DNA of 64,000 bases, from NCBI RefSeq assembly GCF_007559435.1, contig NZ_VMBP01000004.1, positions 310,001 to 374,000 on the forward strand, in the 5' to 3' direction. The notes beneath the pieces were generated by a model. That model worked only from the letters and a program-made list of their open reading frames with translations. It was not told the DNA's origin and made no database searches. Positions 57,087-64,000 of the stretch are shown here, piece by piece (position 1 is the first letter of the stretch; each line of letters begins with the position of its first letter). The DNA is from Ancylobacter moscoviensis. GTDB taxonomy: Bacteria > Pseudomonadota > Alphaproteobacteria > Rhizobiales > Xanthobacteraceae. The position numbers and the translations under genes were made by a program.

Positions 57087-57854
57087 TCAGGGCCCGGTCG
57101 CCGCCTCGAACACGTCGCCTATGTCCGCATGGATCACGAGATCGGCCATGTCGTCGAACTCGGTCGGCTCGCGGTTGATGATCACCAGCCGGGCACCGTT
57201 GCGCTTGGCCTGCACGGGAAAGCCCGCCGCCGGCCACACCACCAGCGACGAGCCGATGGCGAGGAAGACGTCGCATGCGGCGGTCAGTTCGCCCGCGCGC
57301 GTCATCGCCTCGCCCGGCATGGGCTGGCCGAAGGAGACGGTGGCGGTCTTGATCGGCCCGGCGCAATCGAGGCAGTCCGGCGCCGTCTGCGCCCGCGTCT
57401 CGAAGCGCTCGCGCACCCAGCCGAGCTCATAGCGCTCGCCGCAGTCGAGGCAGGTCGCATAGGTGCTGTTGCCGTGCAGTTCGACGAGACGGTCGTCCGG
57501 CACGCCGGAGGCCTGATGCAGCCCGTCGATGTTCTGGGTGACGATGCCGGCCAGCCTGCCCTCCTCCAGAAGCCGGGCGAGCGCCCGGTGGCCGCGCCCC
57601 GGCGTGGCGCCCCCAAAGGCGGCCTCCATCGCGAAGCGCCGGCGCCACGCTTCGTTGCGCATCTCGCGGCTGGTCAGGAACGCCTCGAAATCGATCGGGC
57701 GATTGCGCGTCCACAGGCCGCCGGGCGAACGGAAATCGGGAATGCCGCACTCGGTCGAGATGCCCGCACCGGTGAAGGCGACACCCCGCCGCATGCCGGC
57801 GAGAATGTCCGTCAGATCGACACACGCCGCCTTGATGTCATCGTCCATCGTCAT
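57087..57854 (-). CDS. cobB: Sir2-family NAD-dependent protein deacylase
   Basis: A 255-residue sirtuin. It has [34 protein letters not shown], catalytic His in [13 protein letters not shown], zinc Cys pairs CLDCGERY and CLDCAGPI, and [17 protein letters not shown]. It removes acetyl or other acyl groups from lysine using NAD+. Start ATG 57854 follows GGGAG at good spacing; ATG 57848 is possible. It is divergent from the glyoxalase gene across 55 bases. Confidence 0.92.
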   Translation of the reverse strand: MTMDDDIKAACVDLTDILAGMRRGVAFTGAGISTECGIPDFRSPGGLWTRNRPIDFEAFLTSREMRNEAWRRRFAMEAAFGGATPGRGHRALARLLEEGRLAGIVTQNIDGLHQASGVPDDRLVELHGNSTYATCLDCGERYELGWVRERFETRAQTAPDCLDCAGPIKTATVSFGQPMPGEAMTRAGELTAACDVFLAIGSSLVVWPAAGFPVQAKRNGARLVIINREPTEFDDMADLVIHADIGDVFEAATGP

Positions 57855-57909
57855 ATGTTGCGCTCCCATCCTGCCGGCCGCGCGGCCGCCGAAGCTTGCG
57901 AGAGGACCC

Positions 57910-58332
57910 ATGAAATATCTTCACACCATGGTGCGCGTCACCGACATCGAGGCCTCGCTCGACTTCTACTGCAACAAGCTGGGCCTCGTGGAAGTGCGCC
58001 GCAAGGAGGTGCCGCAGGGGCGCTACACGCTGGTTTTCCTCGCCGCCCCCGGACAGGAAGGCCTCGCCGAGGTCGAGCTGACCTACAACTGGGATCCGGA
58101 AGCCTATGGCGAAGGCCGCAATTTCGGCCATCTCGCCTTCGAGGTCGACGACATCTACGCAACCTGCCGGAAGCTGCAGGATGGCGGCGTCACCATCAAC
58201 CGCCCGCCGCGCGACGGCCGCATGGCCTTCGTCCGCTCGCCCGACAACATCTCCATCGAGTTGCTCCAGAAGGGCGACGCCCTGCCGCCGCAGGAGCCCT
58301 GGACGTCTCTGCCGAACATCGGCAAATGGTGA
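57910..58332 (+). CDS. gloA: Lactoylglutathione lyase (glyoxalase I)
   Basis: A 140-residue VOC metalloenzyme detoxifying methylglyoxal with glutathione. Metal ligands are His5, Glu56, His74 ([16 protein letters not shown]) and Glu117 ([13 protein letters not shown]), with [12 protein letters not shown] typical of GloA. The short Ni-type form matches the length. ATG 57910 follows GAGGACC. It is about 90 bases upstream of tRNA-Glu. Confidence 0.92.
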   Translation: MKYLHTMVRVTDIEASLDFYCNKLGLVEVRRKEVPQGRYTLVFLAAPGQEGLAEVELTYNWDPEAYGEGRNFGHLAFEVDDIYATCRKLQDGGVTINRPPRDGRMAFVRSPDNISIELLQKGDALPPQEPWTSLPNIGKW

Positions 58333-58422
58333 AGTGGTGGGGCCGGCTCATACGCCTGTGGACGACACCGCGCGCGACGTCTTGTGCGCCGGCCCGCACG
58401 CCCCTATAAGGTCCGCGCCTGC

Positions 58423-58497
58423 GCGCCCTTCGTCTATCGGTTAGGACGCCACCCTTTCACGGTGGAGAGAGGGGTTCGACTCCCCTAGGGCGCGCCA
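58423..58497 (+). tRNA. tRNA-Glu (anticodon TTC), CCA encoded; integration site
   Basis: GCGCCCT pairs with AGGGCGC, followed by G and CCA at 58495-58497. The anticodon arm CCACC-CTTTCAC-GGTGG gives TTC. The 3' 13 bases also hold the stop codon of a serine-recombinase remnant on the opposite strand, marking this tRNA as the junction with foreign DNA. Confidence 0.95.
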
Positions 58498-59222
58498 CTT
58501 CCGTGCAAAATCGCGACACCCGGTTGGGTGAACCGGTCGGCTAGCACGGCTCTCTCCAAGACTGTCTTTGATCCGTGGATGCGCACGACGTGCTGGTCGA
58601 CTTCGACCGCGTCGATCAGCGAGCGCAAATAGGCTTTGCGGAACGGTATCCCGCCATTCGTAATGTTTGAACGCATGAGCTGCCCGAAGCGGACTAGCTT
58701 GTCCAGATCGAGCCGGCTTGCGGCTGCACCCTGATTCTCGATCCTCTCAAGCGCTGAATGCGCCCGTTCCCGGTCTGCCTTGAGCTTTCCGATCTGCTCC
58801 TTGAGCATGTCGTCTGGCTCGGCGATGCCGTCAGCGACGAGTTGGTAGAGCCGCCGGAGCTTGTCTTCCGCTGTCGTCCTTTCGCGAGAGAGTTCATCGA
58901 TCCGCACCTGAACCTCGGCATCGGCTTTCACCCGCCGGTCGACGACAGATTGCTGCAGCGCCTCCAGTCGCTCGGGCATCAGGACACGTTCGGTCACATG
59001 GCGTGTGACCAGATGGCGAGGTTCTCCATCGGCACCGTTCGTCCCTTGCAGGCGGACTTGCCGACCCGGCCGGAGGCGGAGCAACTGTAGTAACGATAGA
59101 CCCTACTGCGCTTGGATGTGCCGGTGCGCAGCGTCATGGCGCTGCCGCAACAGGTGCAAATCGGCAAGCCCGGTCAGAAGGATCGGGTCGGAGATGACCC
59201 GTGGCGGGCTGTTGTGCGGGCC
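58485..59222 (-). pseudogene. Serine recombinase (zinc-ribbon and C-terminal coiled-coil part), frameshifted remnant
   Basis: Read leftwards, the pieces are PRVISDPILLTGL (about 59170-59210), then after a frame change CTCCGSAMTLRTGTSKRS and RVYRYYSCS..GKSACKGRTV (about 59010-59150). After another shift comes VTERVLMPERLEALQQSVVD and a charged coiled coil to the stop at 58485. These are, in order, the recombinase domain end, the Cys-rich zinc beta-ribbon and the C-terminal helices of large serine integrases. The N-terminal catalytic resolvase domain is absent. At least two frameshifts plus truncation make it inactive. Its stop lies within tRNA-Glu. Confidence 0.75.
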
Positions 59223-59242
59223 CACTGGCGCCGACGGGACAT

Positions 59243-59368
59243 GCGCTGCTGGACGCGATCCAAGCTCAAGCGACGAACCTCGGCTATTCGATGGTCGACG
59301 TAGACGAGTTGGCACGGACCCGGACTTATTTTTCGCAAGGCTGGTTGGTGGACTCAAGCCACGGATAA
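59243..59368 (+). other. Short orphan open frame, possible gene fragment
   Basis: 41 codons ending at TAA 59368 read ALLDAIQAQATNLGYSMVDV followed by DELARTRTYFSQGWLVDSSH and G. The composition is protein-like, but there is no start or ribosome site and no family I recognise. It abuts the recombinase remnant and may be the 3' end of a gene truncated when the element rearranged. Confidence 0.25.
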
Positions 59369-59451
59369 ACTGACGGCAAACGCCCGGCGTCGGCGATGGT
59401 TCCGGAGAAATCGAATTGATTTTGCGGTGCGAGGAACACTGCATTCACAAC

Positions 59452-59488
59452 GCCGCCCGCCCTGGCACTCAGCTGGGGCGGGCGGCGA
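59452..59488. repeat. GC-rich inverted repeat downstream of the 62-residue gene
   Basis: CGCCGCCCGCCC and GGGCGGGCGGCG flank about 13 bases. The repeat lies 14 bases after the stop of the leftward gene at 59502 and could end its transcript, although only TTGTG follows instead of a U-run. Confidence 0.5.
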
Positions 59489-59501
59489 GCAGACGCCCGC
59501 G

Positions 59502-59690
59502 TTAGCGCTGGCCGCCCTTGTGCTGCTGGTTCGGGTCGCGGCGCTCCTCGCCCTGCTGCCTCTGGCCGCCGGGGCTCTGGGTGTGCTGCTTGTCAGGGTT
59601 ATTGAGCTGGCTCGACTTGTGGCCCTGATCGCCCTGGCGGGTATCGTGGTGCTCGCCCATTCCCTGCTTGTTTTTCGGATCGTTCGTCAT
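59502..59690 (-). CDS. 62-residue highly hydrophilic protein
   Basis: It starts at ATG 59690 after GGGAG. The sequence is almost entirely Gln, Gly, Asp, Asn, Lys, His and Arg (MTNDPKNKQGMGEHHDTRQG, then SSQLNNPDKQHTQSPGGQRQ), with no hydrophobic core, so it should be disordered. It ends HKGGQR. Such hydrophilins are often induced by desiccation or osmotic stress, but nothing here proves that. The longer frame to 59864 lacks a ribosome site. Confidence 0.6.
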   Translation of the reverse strand: MTNDPKNKQGMGEHHDTRQGDQGHKSSQLNNPDKQHTQSPGGQRQQGEERRDPNQQHKGGQR

Positions 59691-59887
59691 TGTCGTTCTC
59701 CCTATGCGGTCCTTGCCGCAGCAGTAGAACCGAAAGCCGGCGACTTCGTTCCTGACCATTTCCCCTTCATAGCAACTGATGGACGAAGGCGTTTTCGAGT
59801 GTGAGTCCCCCTCCGTGCCAGACGAATCCTGCTGACGTGAAAGCTGCCGATCCCGATCCGGCAAGACGAACAGCGATCCGCCAGGGC

Positions 59888-61075
59888 TTATAATTCAGGT
59901 ACCATTTCGCCGGTCGAGGGTGTCGCGCCTGCGTAGATGACGCGATTCCGACCAAGCGCTTTGCCTTCGTACAGCGCCGCATCCGCCGCTTTCATCAGGG
60001 AACTCATAGTGTCCCAAGTGGGGGAGCGCGTCGCAACGCCGATCGTAACCGTCAGGCTGATCCTATGACGAGCGACGAACTCGAGTTCGGTTTCGCATCG
60101 TCGCCTCAGTCGCTCGGCTATTTCGAAGGCCGCGGCCTCGGTACACAGAGGAAGAATGATGCAGAACTCTTCGCCGCCCAGGCGGCCGACCACGTCGCAC
60201 GTGCGTACCGATCTCAACATCACCGTTGCGAAGGCCTTCAGAGTCTGATCGCCTACATGATGGCCAAAACGGTCGTTCACGCGCTTGAAGTGGTCCAGAT
60301 CCAGCAGGAGTACCGACAGAGGATGGTTGCGTGACAGCGCTTCCTTCAGCCGGTCTTGCCCAACCGACAGTGTTGCCTTGTGATTGAAAAGCCCCGTGGG
60401 GCCATCCACAGACGCCGCCCGATCGAGCGGTAGGAATAGCGAGCAAAAACTCCAGGTAACGGCCATCGTGAGGGCCAGCACACGCGCCCAGCCGCCGCCG
60501 AAAGGGTCTGTGGGATCGATCACACCGAAATAAACACCCACGCCCCGCGCCAGATAGACCGCGGCGAAGAGGGACATGACCCCGGCGCACAGTACCTGCA
60601 CCCCGTCGAGGCGGTGTACTTTCAAGCGCAGCAACAGGGTCACCGCGAGCAAGGTGTAAAAGGTAACGCCCAGTGAAGAGATCAGGATCCGCTCGGCGGG
60701 CTGATCACCGCCGGCAACCGAGACCGCGAGCATTGCTACAGCGACCACAGGTCCAGCAAACAGGAGGCCGAAGCGCGGACGTCGGCCATCAAAGGCCGCG
60801 ATGCCTCCAGCGATGAGGCCGATCCCGAGGATGAGCAGCCCGCTGCCAGCGACCGAAGGCGCAGAGAGAGGGAGCACGTCGCGCATGGCGAAGAGCGTGC
60901 ATCCGAGGCAGAAGACGAGATTGGAAGACGCCCAGAAGCGCAGCGCAGCCGTGCGCAGCCGCTTCGAGAGAATGAACTGAAGCCCGGCAATTAACCCGAG
61001 AATGATCGCGGCAATAAGAAAAAGGGTGGACGAACTCGGCGTTATCAAGGCGGCTGCAATCCCTTCGGCCGTCAT
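59888..61075 (-). CDS. Membrane-bound diguanylate cyclase (second in window)
   Basis: A 395-residue protein. About seven hydrophobic segments (from residue 15 to about 215) precede a GGDEF domain. It has DGPTGLFNHKATLSVGQDRL, LLLDLDHFKRVNDRFGHHVG and VVGRLGGEEFCIILPL. The signature GGEEF is intact, and RTCD five residues upstream is an RxxD inhibitory site. Its membrane part differs from that of the cyclase at 19169, so it is not a recent duplicate. Base composition is less GC-rich than the core genes, fitting acquisition. It lies 89 bases after the marC gene. Confidence 0.9.
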   Translation of the reverse strand: MTAEGIAAALITPSSSTLFLIAAIILGLIAGLQFILSKRLRTAALRFWASSNLVFCLGCTLFAMRDVLPLSAPSVAGSGLLILGIGLIAGGIAAFDGRRPRFGLLFAGPVVAVAMLAVSVAGGDQPAERILISSLGVTFYTLLAVTLLLRLKVHRLDGVQVLCAGVMSLFAAVYLARGVGVYFGVIDPTDPFGGGWARVLALTMAVTWSFCSLFLPLDRAASVDGPTGLFNHKATLSVGQDRLKEALSRNHPLSVLLLDLDHFKRVNDRFGHHVGDQTLKAFATVMLRSVRTCDVVGRLGGEEFCIILPLCTEAAAFEIAERLRRRCETELEFVARHRISLTVTIGVATRSPTWDTMSSLMKAADAALYEGKALGRNRVIYAGATPSTGEMVPEL

Positions 61076-61164
61076 CGCTTCATTGGTCTCGCACCACGCA
61101 TTGCTCAGATCAGTTTCATTGCGCGTCGCGGTCGCAGGTTGAGAAAGGTTTCGCTGGCCGCCGT

Positions 61165-61821
61165 CTAAGAAAACGATACGACAAACTCTCGAACTCCGGA
61201 GGCGATGAATTGCACCGCGACACATGTAAGCAAGAAGCCCATGATCTTGGTCACAGCTTGGATGCCATGTTCACCGAGGAACTTCGCAAGCCAGTTCGCT
61301 GATGCCAAGGCCGCGTAGGCGACCATGATACAGAGGAAGATGCCGATCAGAACGACGACATAGCCGAGTATTCGGTGGTCTGCCGGCACCTGTGATCCAT
61401 AGCTCATGACGATGGCGATGGATCCCGGACCAGCAAGGCTAGGCATGGCGAGTGGCGAGAAGGAGAAATCGATCTCAGCTTGCTTGATCTCGGCAGGAGC
61501 GGACTCGATAGAGGCGGCTTCACCTTCGCCAGCGAACAGCATGCGAAAGGCCAGCACGAGGATGATCAATCCTCCGGCCACGCGGATACCCGGCAAGGAA
61601 ATGCCAAACAACGCAATGATGCCGTGACCGAGAAAGAGAAAAGAGGCCAGTATCGCGAACGCATATAGCGATGCTCGCAAGGCCTGTTTCCGTTTGTGCT
61701 GCACGGACATCCGCTTGGTCAGCGCCAGAAACAACGGCACGGTGCTGAGGGGATTCATGATCGGCAGCAAGCCAATCGCGACAAGTGGGATGTACTTGAT
61801 AGCGGTGATGAACGTTTCCAT
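61165..61821 (-). CDS. MarC family integral membrane protein
   Basis: A 218-residue protein with six transmembrane helices. MarC/YchE features are the N-terminal VAIGLLPIMNPLSTVPLFLA (conserved NP), PGIRVAGGLIILVLAFRMLF, SPLAMPSLAGPGSIAIVMSY and a second half repeating the fold. The family is of uncertain transport function; it is not a proven antibiotic-resistance gene despite the name. It probably forms a leftward unit with the downstream cyclase gene. Confidence 0.9.
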   Translation of the reverse strand: METFITAIKYIPLVAIGLLPIMNPLSTVPLFLALTKRMSVQHKRKQALRASLYAFAILASFLFLGHGIIALFGISLPGIRVAGGLIILVLAFRMLFAGEGEAASIESAPAEIKQAEIDFSFSPLAMPSLAGPGSIAIVMSYGSQVPADHRILGYVVVLIGIFLCIMVAYAALASANWLAKFLGEHGIQAVTKIMGFLLTCVAVQFIASGVREFVVSFS

Positions 61822-61976
61822 CCGCCATCCCTATCAGGCGTTGCCCTTCAGGTGAATGACGCGGGTGCCGGAGCAGCATTTCACGCATGTGCCGATCGTC
61901 TGCCCCGGCTTGAGAAACGGCTCGGGCTGGGCCACCCGGACCGTTTCCCCACGGCAGCGGGACGCGAACTCGGCAC

Positions 61977-62096
61977 GACGGCACCTACCGCATCGACAAC
62001 GTGACGCGGAGCTCCGACCGGAGCTCAGGGTGGACCACCCGGCTAGACGTCAAGCAGCCGCAGGACGGCGCCGAAACGGACAGCCGCAGCGGGTAA
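61977..62096 (+). pseudogene. Fragment resembling the C-terminus of a phage late-control D / VgrG-Pvc8-type tail protein
   Basis: 39 codons ending at TAA 62096 read DGTYRIDNVTRSSDRSSGWT followed by TRLDVKQPQDGAETD. The pattern YRI-x-x-V-T...S-G-W-T-T-x-L-x-x-K-Q-P is what I know from the end of gpD-like baseplate/tail proteins of contractile phages. No start and no upstream tail genes remain, so this is a relic. Confidence 0.45.
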
Positions 62097-62447
62097 CGGC
62101 CGAACCCCTTCCAACCAACGGAACCTATCCCTGGAGCATCCGCCTCATACTGCCGTCCGGCCTCGAAGCCGTCCTGCCGTTCTTCGGCGACGTGCTCACG
62201 ATCCCGCCGCGCGCGCTGAAGCCGAGCTCGCGAAGCGCCCGCCGGATCGCCGCGGCGACCTTACTGCCGATGATGTGTGCGGGGTGCGCGGCGCCCCCCT
62301 AAGCCGGAGCCGGTGAAGCTGCCGGCCCTCAAGGTCAGCATGGATGCCCTCATCGCCCTGGCGCGGACCTATCTGCCCTTGCGCTCGCGAACGGCCGGCT
62401 GGAGCAGGGCCGCGACTGGTATGCCGGCGTGCGCGCCGAGACACGTC

Positions 62448-62645
62448 ATGACCATGGGCTCGGTGCCCACCACCATGGTGGTGGGCTATGCCTCGCTCAG
62501 CACCCGCATGGGCGTGGTCGACGCCCAGATCGCCACCATGACCAGGCTGATGGAGCGCTCGATCCGCGCCGACGAGCAGCTTCAGGTGATGCGGACGCAG
62601 GCGACCAAGCTGGAAGAACGCCTTGAGCGACTTGAGCAGTGGTGA
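62448..62645 (+). CDS. 65-residue coiled-coil protein, probably a phage gene remnant
   Basis: From ATG 62448 the frame reads VVGYASLSTRMGVVDAQIAT, then a heptad-patterned helix (MERSIRADEQLQVMRTQATK, LEERLERLEQW) to TGA 62645. The frame continues upstream to 62277, but a plausible coding signal there (ALANGRLEQGRDWYAGVRAE, in another frame at about 62385-62445) suggests a frameshift. There is no convincing ribosome site. Small coiled-coil proteins of this kind are common in phage lysis/tail clusters; I cannot name it. Confidence 0.35.
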   Translation: MTMGSVPTTMVVGYASLSTRMGVVDAQIATMTRLMERSIRADEQLQVMRTQATKLEERLERLEQW

Positions 62646-62782
62646 GCGCGATCGGATAGCGCGCCTCGGCGGGGTGCTGCCGCCCTCCGCCGATGGCGTG
62701 CGCGCCGTGCTCGACCTGAATCAGGTTGAGCCGACCGCAGCGGAGATGCCGCCAGCTCAGCCCACCACTTTTGACGTTCTGG

Positions 62783-63670
62783 TCATGATGGCAATCGTCC
62801 CTTCGCGCCTCTGAAAGTCTGAAAAAGATAGGCGGTGTCAAGCGCTCCCTTTCCTTCGTCGACGGGCACCTTCATGACATCGAGGAGTGCCTGCGCGAAC
62901 GCCGGATCGACACCGAGTTCGCTCGAACAGGTGAGCCACATCCTCGCTCCAGCCAGATCGGTTTGCAGCGCCGACTGCACATTGGCGAAATCCCGCGCCC
63001 GAATGGCTTCGCGAAAGGACACCGAGCGCCGGTTCACGTCGGCTGAAAAGGATGGAAGGGCAGCGAAGAAGAGATCGGGGTCGAGACCCGCCGCCTCGCA
63101 AATCGCCGCACCGTGCAACATCGCCATAGGCGCCGCGAAGCAGTAGCTGAGGAAGGCGCAATCGAGCATGGTCGGATTGGTGACGTTTTCACCCGCGTAG
63201 ATCGATTTGCCCGCCAGCGCTACGAGCGTCCCGACATGTGTCTCGAAAGTAGCTGTGTCGCCACCGTAGTAAATCACAGCGTCAGGTCGGCCTATCGTGG
63301 CGGGAAAGCAGCAGATTCGGCCATCGAGATAACGGATACCATGTCGCCCGGCCCATTCGGCTAGCTCCGTCGCGTCGGCCGGCAACCCCGTCGCAAGCTG
63401 CACGAGCGTCTTCCCCTTCAACGCCTCGATCACCTCCGGTCGGTCGAGGCTGGACCGGGTCGCTGCATAGTTGATCAGGCAGGAAATCACGAGGTCGGAG
63501 CGTTCCACCGCATCGACAATACTGTCGGCGAGGTTGGCTGAGGAGGCAAAGGGCGCACCGCGCGCGGGCGAGCGGTTCCACAATGTCGGACGAATTCCGG
63601 CCGCGATGAGGGCGCGAGCAAGAGCGCTACCCATGGAGCCAAGCCCCAGTAGAGAGACGGATGACGGCAT
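62783..63670 (-). CDS. NAD(P)-dependent oxidoreductase, imine reductase / beta-hydroxyacid dehydrogenase type
   Basis: A 295-residue protein. The N-terminal Rossmann motif SVSLLGLGSMGSALARALIA is followed by WNRSPARGAPFASSANLADS, DLVISCLINYAATRSSL, LVQLATGLPADATELAEWAG and YLDGRICCFPATIG. The C-terminal all-helical part (about 165-295) is the dimerising domain. Absence of the usual catalytic Lys of beta-hydroxyacid dehydrogenases points to the imine-reductase-like branch. Start ATG 63670 follows GGGAG. The substrate is unknown. It lies at the right of the accessory region without partner genes. Confidence 0.85.
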   Translation of the reverse strand: MPSSVSLLGLGSMGSALARALIAAGIRPTLWNRSPARGAPFASSANLADSIVDAVERSDLVISCLINYAATRSSLDRPEVIEALKGKTLVQLATGLPADATELAEWAGRHGIRYLDGRICCFPATIGRPDAVIYYGGDTATFETHVGTLVALAGKSIYAGENVTNPTMLDCAFLSYCFAAPMAMLHGAAICEAAGLDPDLFFAALPSFSADVNRRSVSFREAIRARDFANVQSALQTDLAGARMWLTCSSELGVDPAFAQALLDVMKVPVDEGKGALDTAYLFQTFRGAKGRLPS

Positions 63671-64000
63671 TGCATTCTCCCGATTTGCCTGGGAACGAAT
63701 GGCAAGCGCCGTGCCAGCTAGAACAAGGCGCAACATCGCATCGCTGCAGCTTCAAGAAGCGACTGCCGTCGATCAGGCGAACCGCCGAGGGTATGTCAAA
63801 AATGAGATTCTCCGACTGCCTGTCTGTGACAGGTGAGACATCTGCGACACGTCAGCCCTTGAGCGCCGGACCGTCGCCAGGATGCGGGCTAACCGGGAAT
63901 CCGGCTCAATGACACGCACAGCGCTGCCCTGCTGATCCGGGCGGCGTATGAGGCCCCGAAGGGCCATCACGACGCTCCGCCTCCGCCCAAGCGCCGCCCC
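63671..64000. other. Region upstream of the oxidoreductase; possible partial leftward frame
   Basis: 330 bases without a supported gene. A minus-strand frame from the window edge to 63773 stays open (SRLARILATVRRSRADVSQM) but has no recognisable domain and may be a fragment. The promoter for the oxidoreductase is presumably near 63690-63800. Confidence 0.3.

Larger units (their letters stand above)
58485..62782. mobile_element. Decayed integrated element at tRNA-Glu (right end not defined)
   Basis: The tRNA junction, the recombinase remnant, phage-like fragments at 61977-62096 and about 62340-62645, and gene spacing and base composition differing from the left part of the window all point to integrated DNA. 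No second copy of the tRNA 3' end was found up to 64000, so the far boundary is outside the window or lost. The extent given is provisional. The gap 61822-61976 and 62097-62447 holds only short broken frames. Confidence 0.45.

Noticed and set aside
62623-62814. 63-codon plus-strand frame after the coiled-coil protein
   Set aside because: It starts at TTG inside the preceding frame without a ribosome site, overlaps the oxidoreductase 3' end, and has no similarity I recognise.
63773-63970. 65-codon minus-strand frame at the right edge
   Set aside because: There is no ribosome site and no domain, and it continues off the window; too little to call a gene.

Overview
The window is high-GC chromosomal DNA of an alphaproteobacterium, almost certainly of the order Hyphomicrobiales (Rhizobiales). 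A Xanthobacteraceae-like genus (Ancylobacter/Starkeya type) is my inference from gene content and order, not from a database match. The support is a set of gene orders I know from that order: glyA-nrdR-ribD-ribE-ribH-nusB-thiL; rpoZ-rsh-pyrE-pdxJ-acpS-lepB-rnc-era-recO; bc1 chaperone-DUF177-plsX-fabH-ihfA-merR; an LdtR-type MarR regulator beside a DUF6163-like protein; and an NDUFS4-type complex I gene between tRNA genes.

Layout. 1-4.4 kb: the start of an ExoP/Wzz-type polysaccharide protein running off the edge, tRNA-Pro(GGG), a small membrane protein, a nitroreductase, an ALDH7 aldehyde dehydrogenase and an RlpA-like protein. 4.5-10 kb: a leftward lipid/envelope operon and divergent bamE. 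10-12.2 kb: a DadA-like oxidase and an orphan amino-acid-binding protein. 12.2-17.9 kb: the riboflavin/one-carbon operon. 18-22.6 kb: acetylpolyamine amidohydrolase, a diguanylate cyclase, LdtR and its partner, and a 3-hydroxyisobutyryl-CoA hydrolase. 22.8-27.9 kb: a rightward run of hemB, an unusual lipoprotein-LivH fusion, threonine deaminase, an RDD protein and Bpt. 28-32.4 kb: phoX with a candidate PHO box, then parC. 32.6-40.8 kb: the essential-gene operon from rpoZ to recO. 41-48.3 kb: NYN protein, family-5 uracil-DNA glycosylase, the divergent epmA/efp pair, smpB, dapA and a soluble lytic transglycosylase. 48.3-58.4 kb: an OmpA/BON-repeat protein with two tiny membrane proteins, an M29 aminopeptidase, a tail-anchored-looking nucleoside deoxyribosyltransferase homologue, a CoA transferase, three tRNAs, NDUFS4, DUF192, a double cold-shock protein, a sirtuin and glyoxalase I.

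From the 3' end of tRNA-Glu(TTC) at 58.4 kb to the window end the character changes. A frameshifted serine recombinase lies against the tRNA end, followed by a 62-residue hydrophilic protein, a second diguanylate cyclase, a MarC protein, phage-like fragments and an imine-reductase-like protein. By eye this stretch is lower in GC and sparser in genes. I read it as a decayed integrated element.

Most of the window is conserved housekeeping. The points least explained by it are (1) the lipoprotein-like domain fused to an orphan LivH permease, (2) the operon of a four-repeat OmpA/BON protein and two membrane micropeptides that share a G-x-x-G-G-C signature, and (3) the recombinase remnant whose stop codon lies inside tRNA-Glu.
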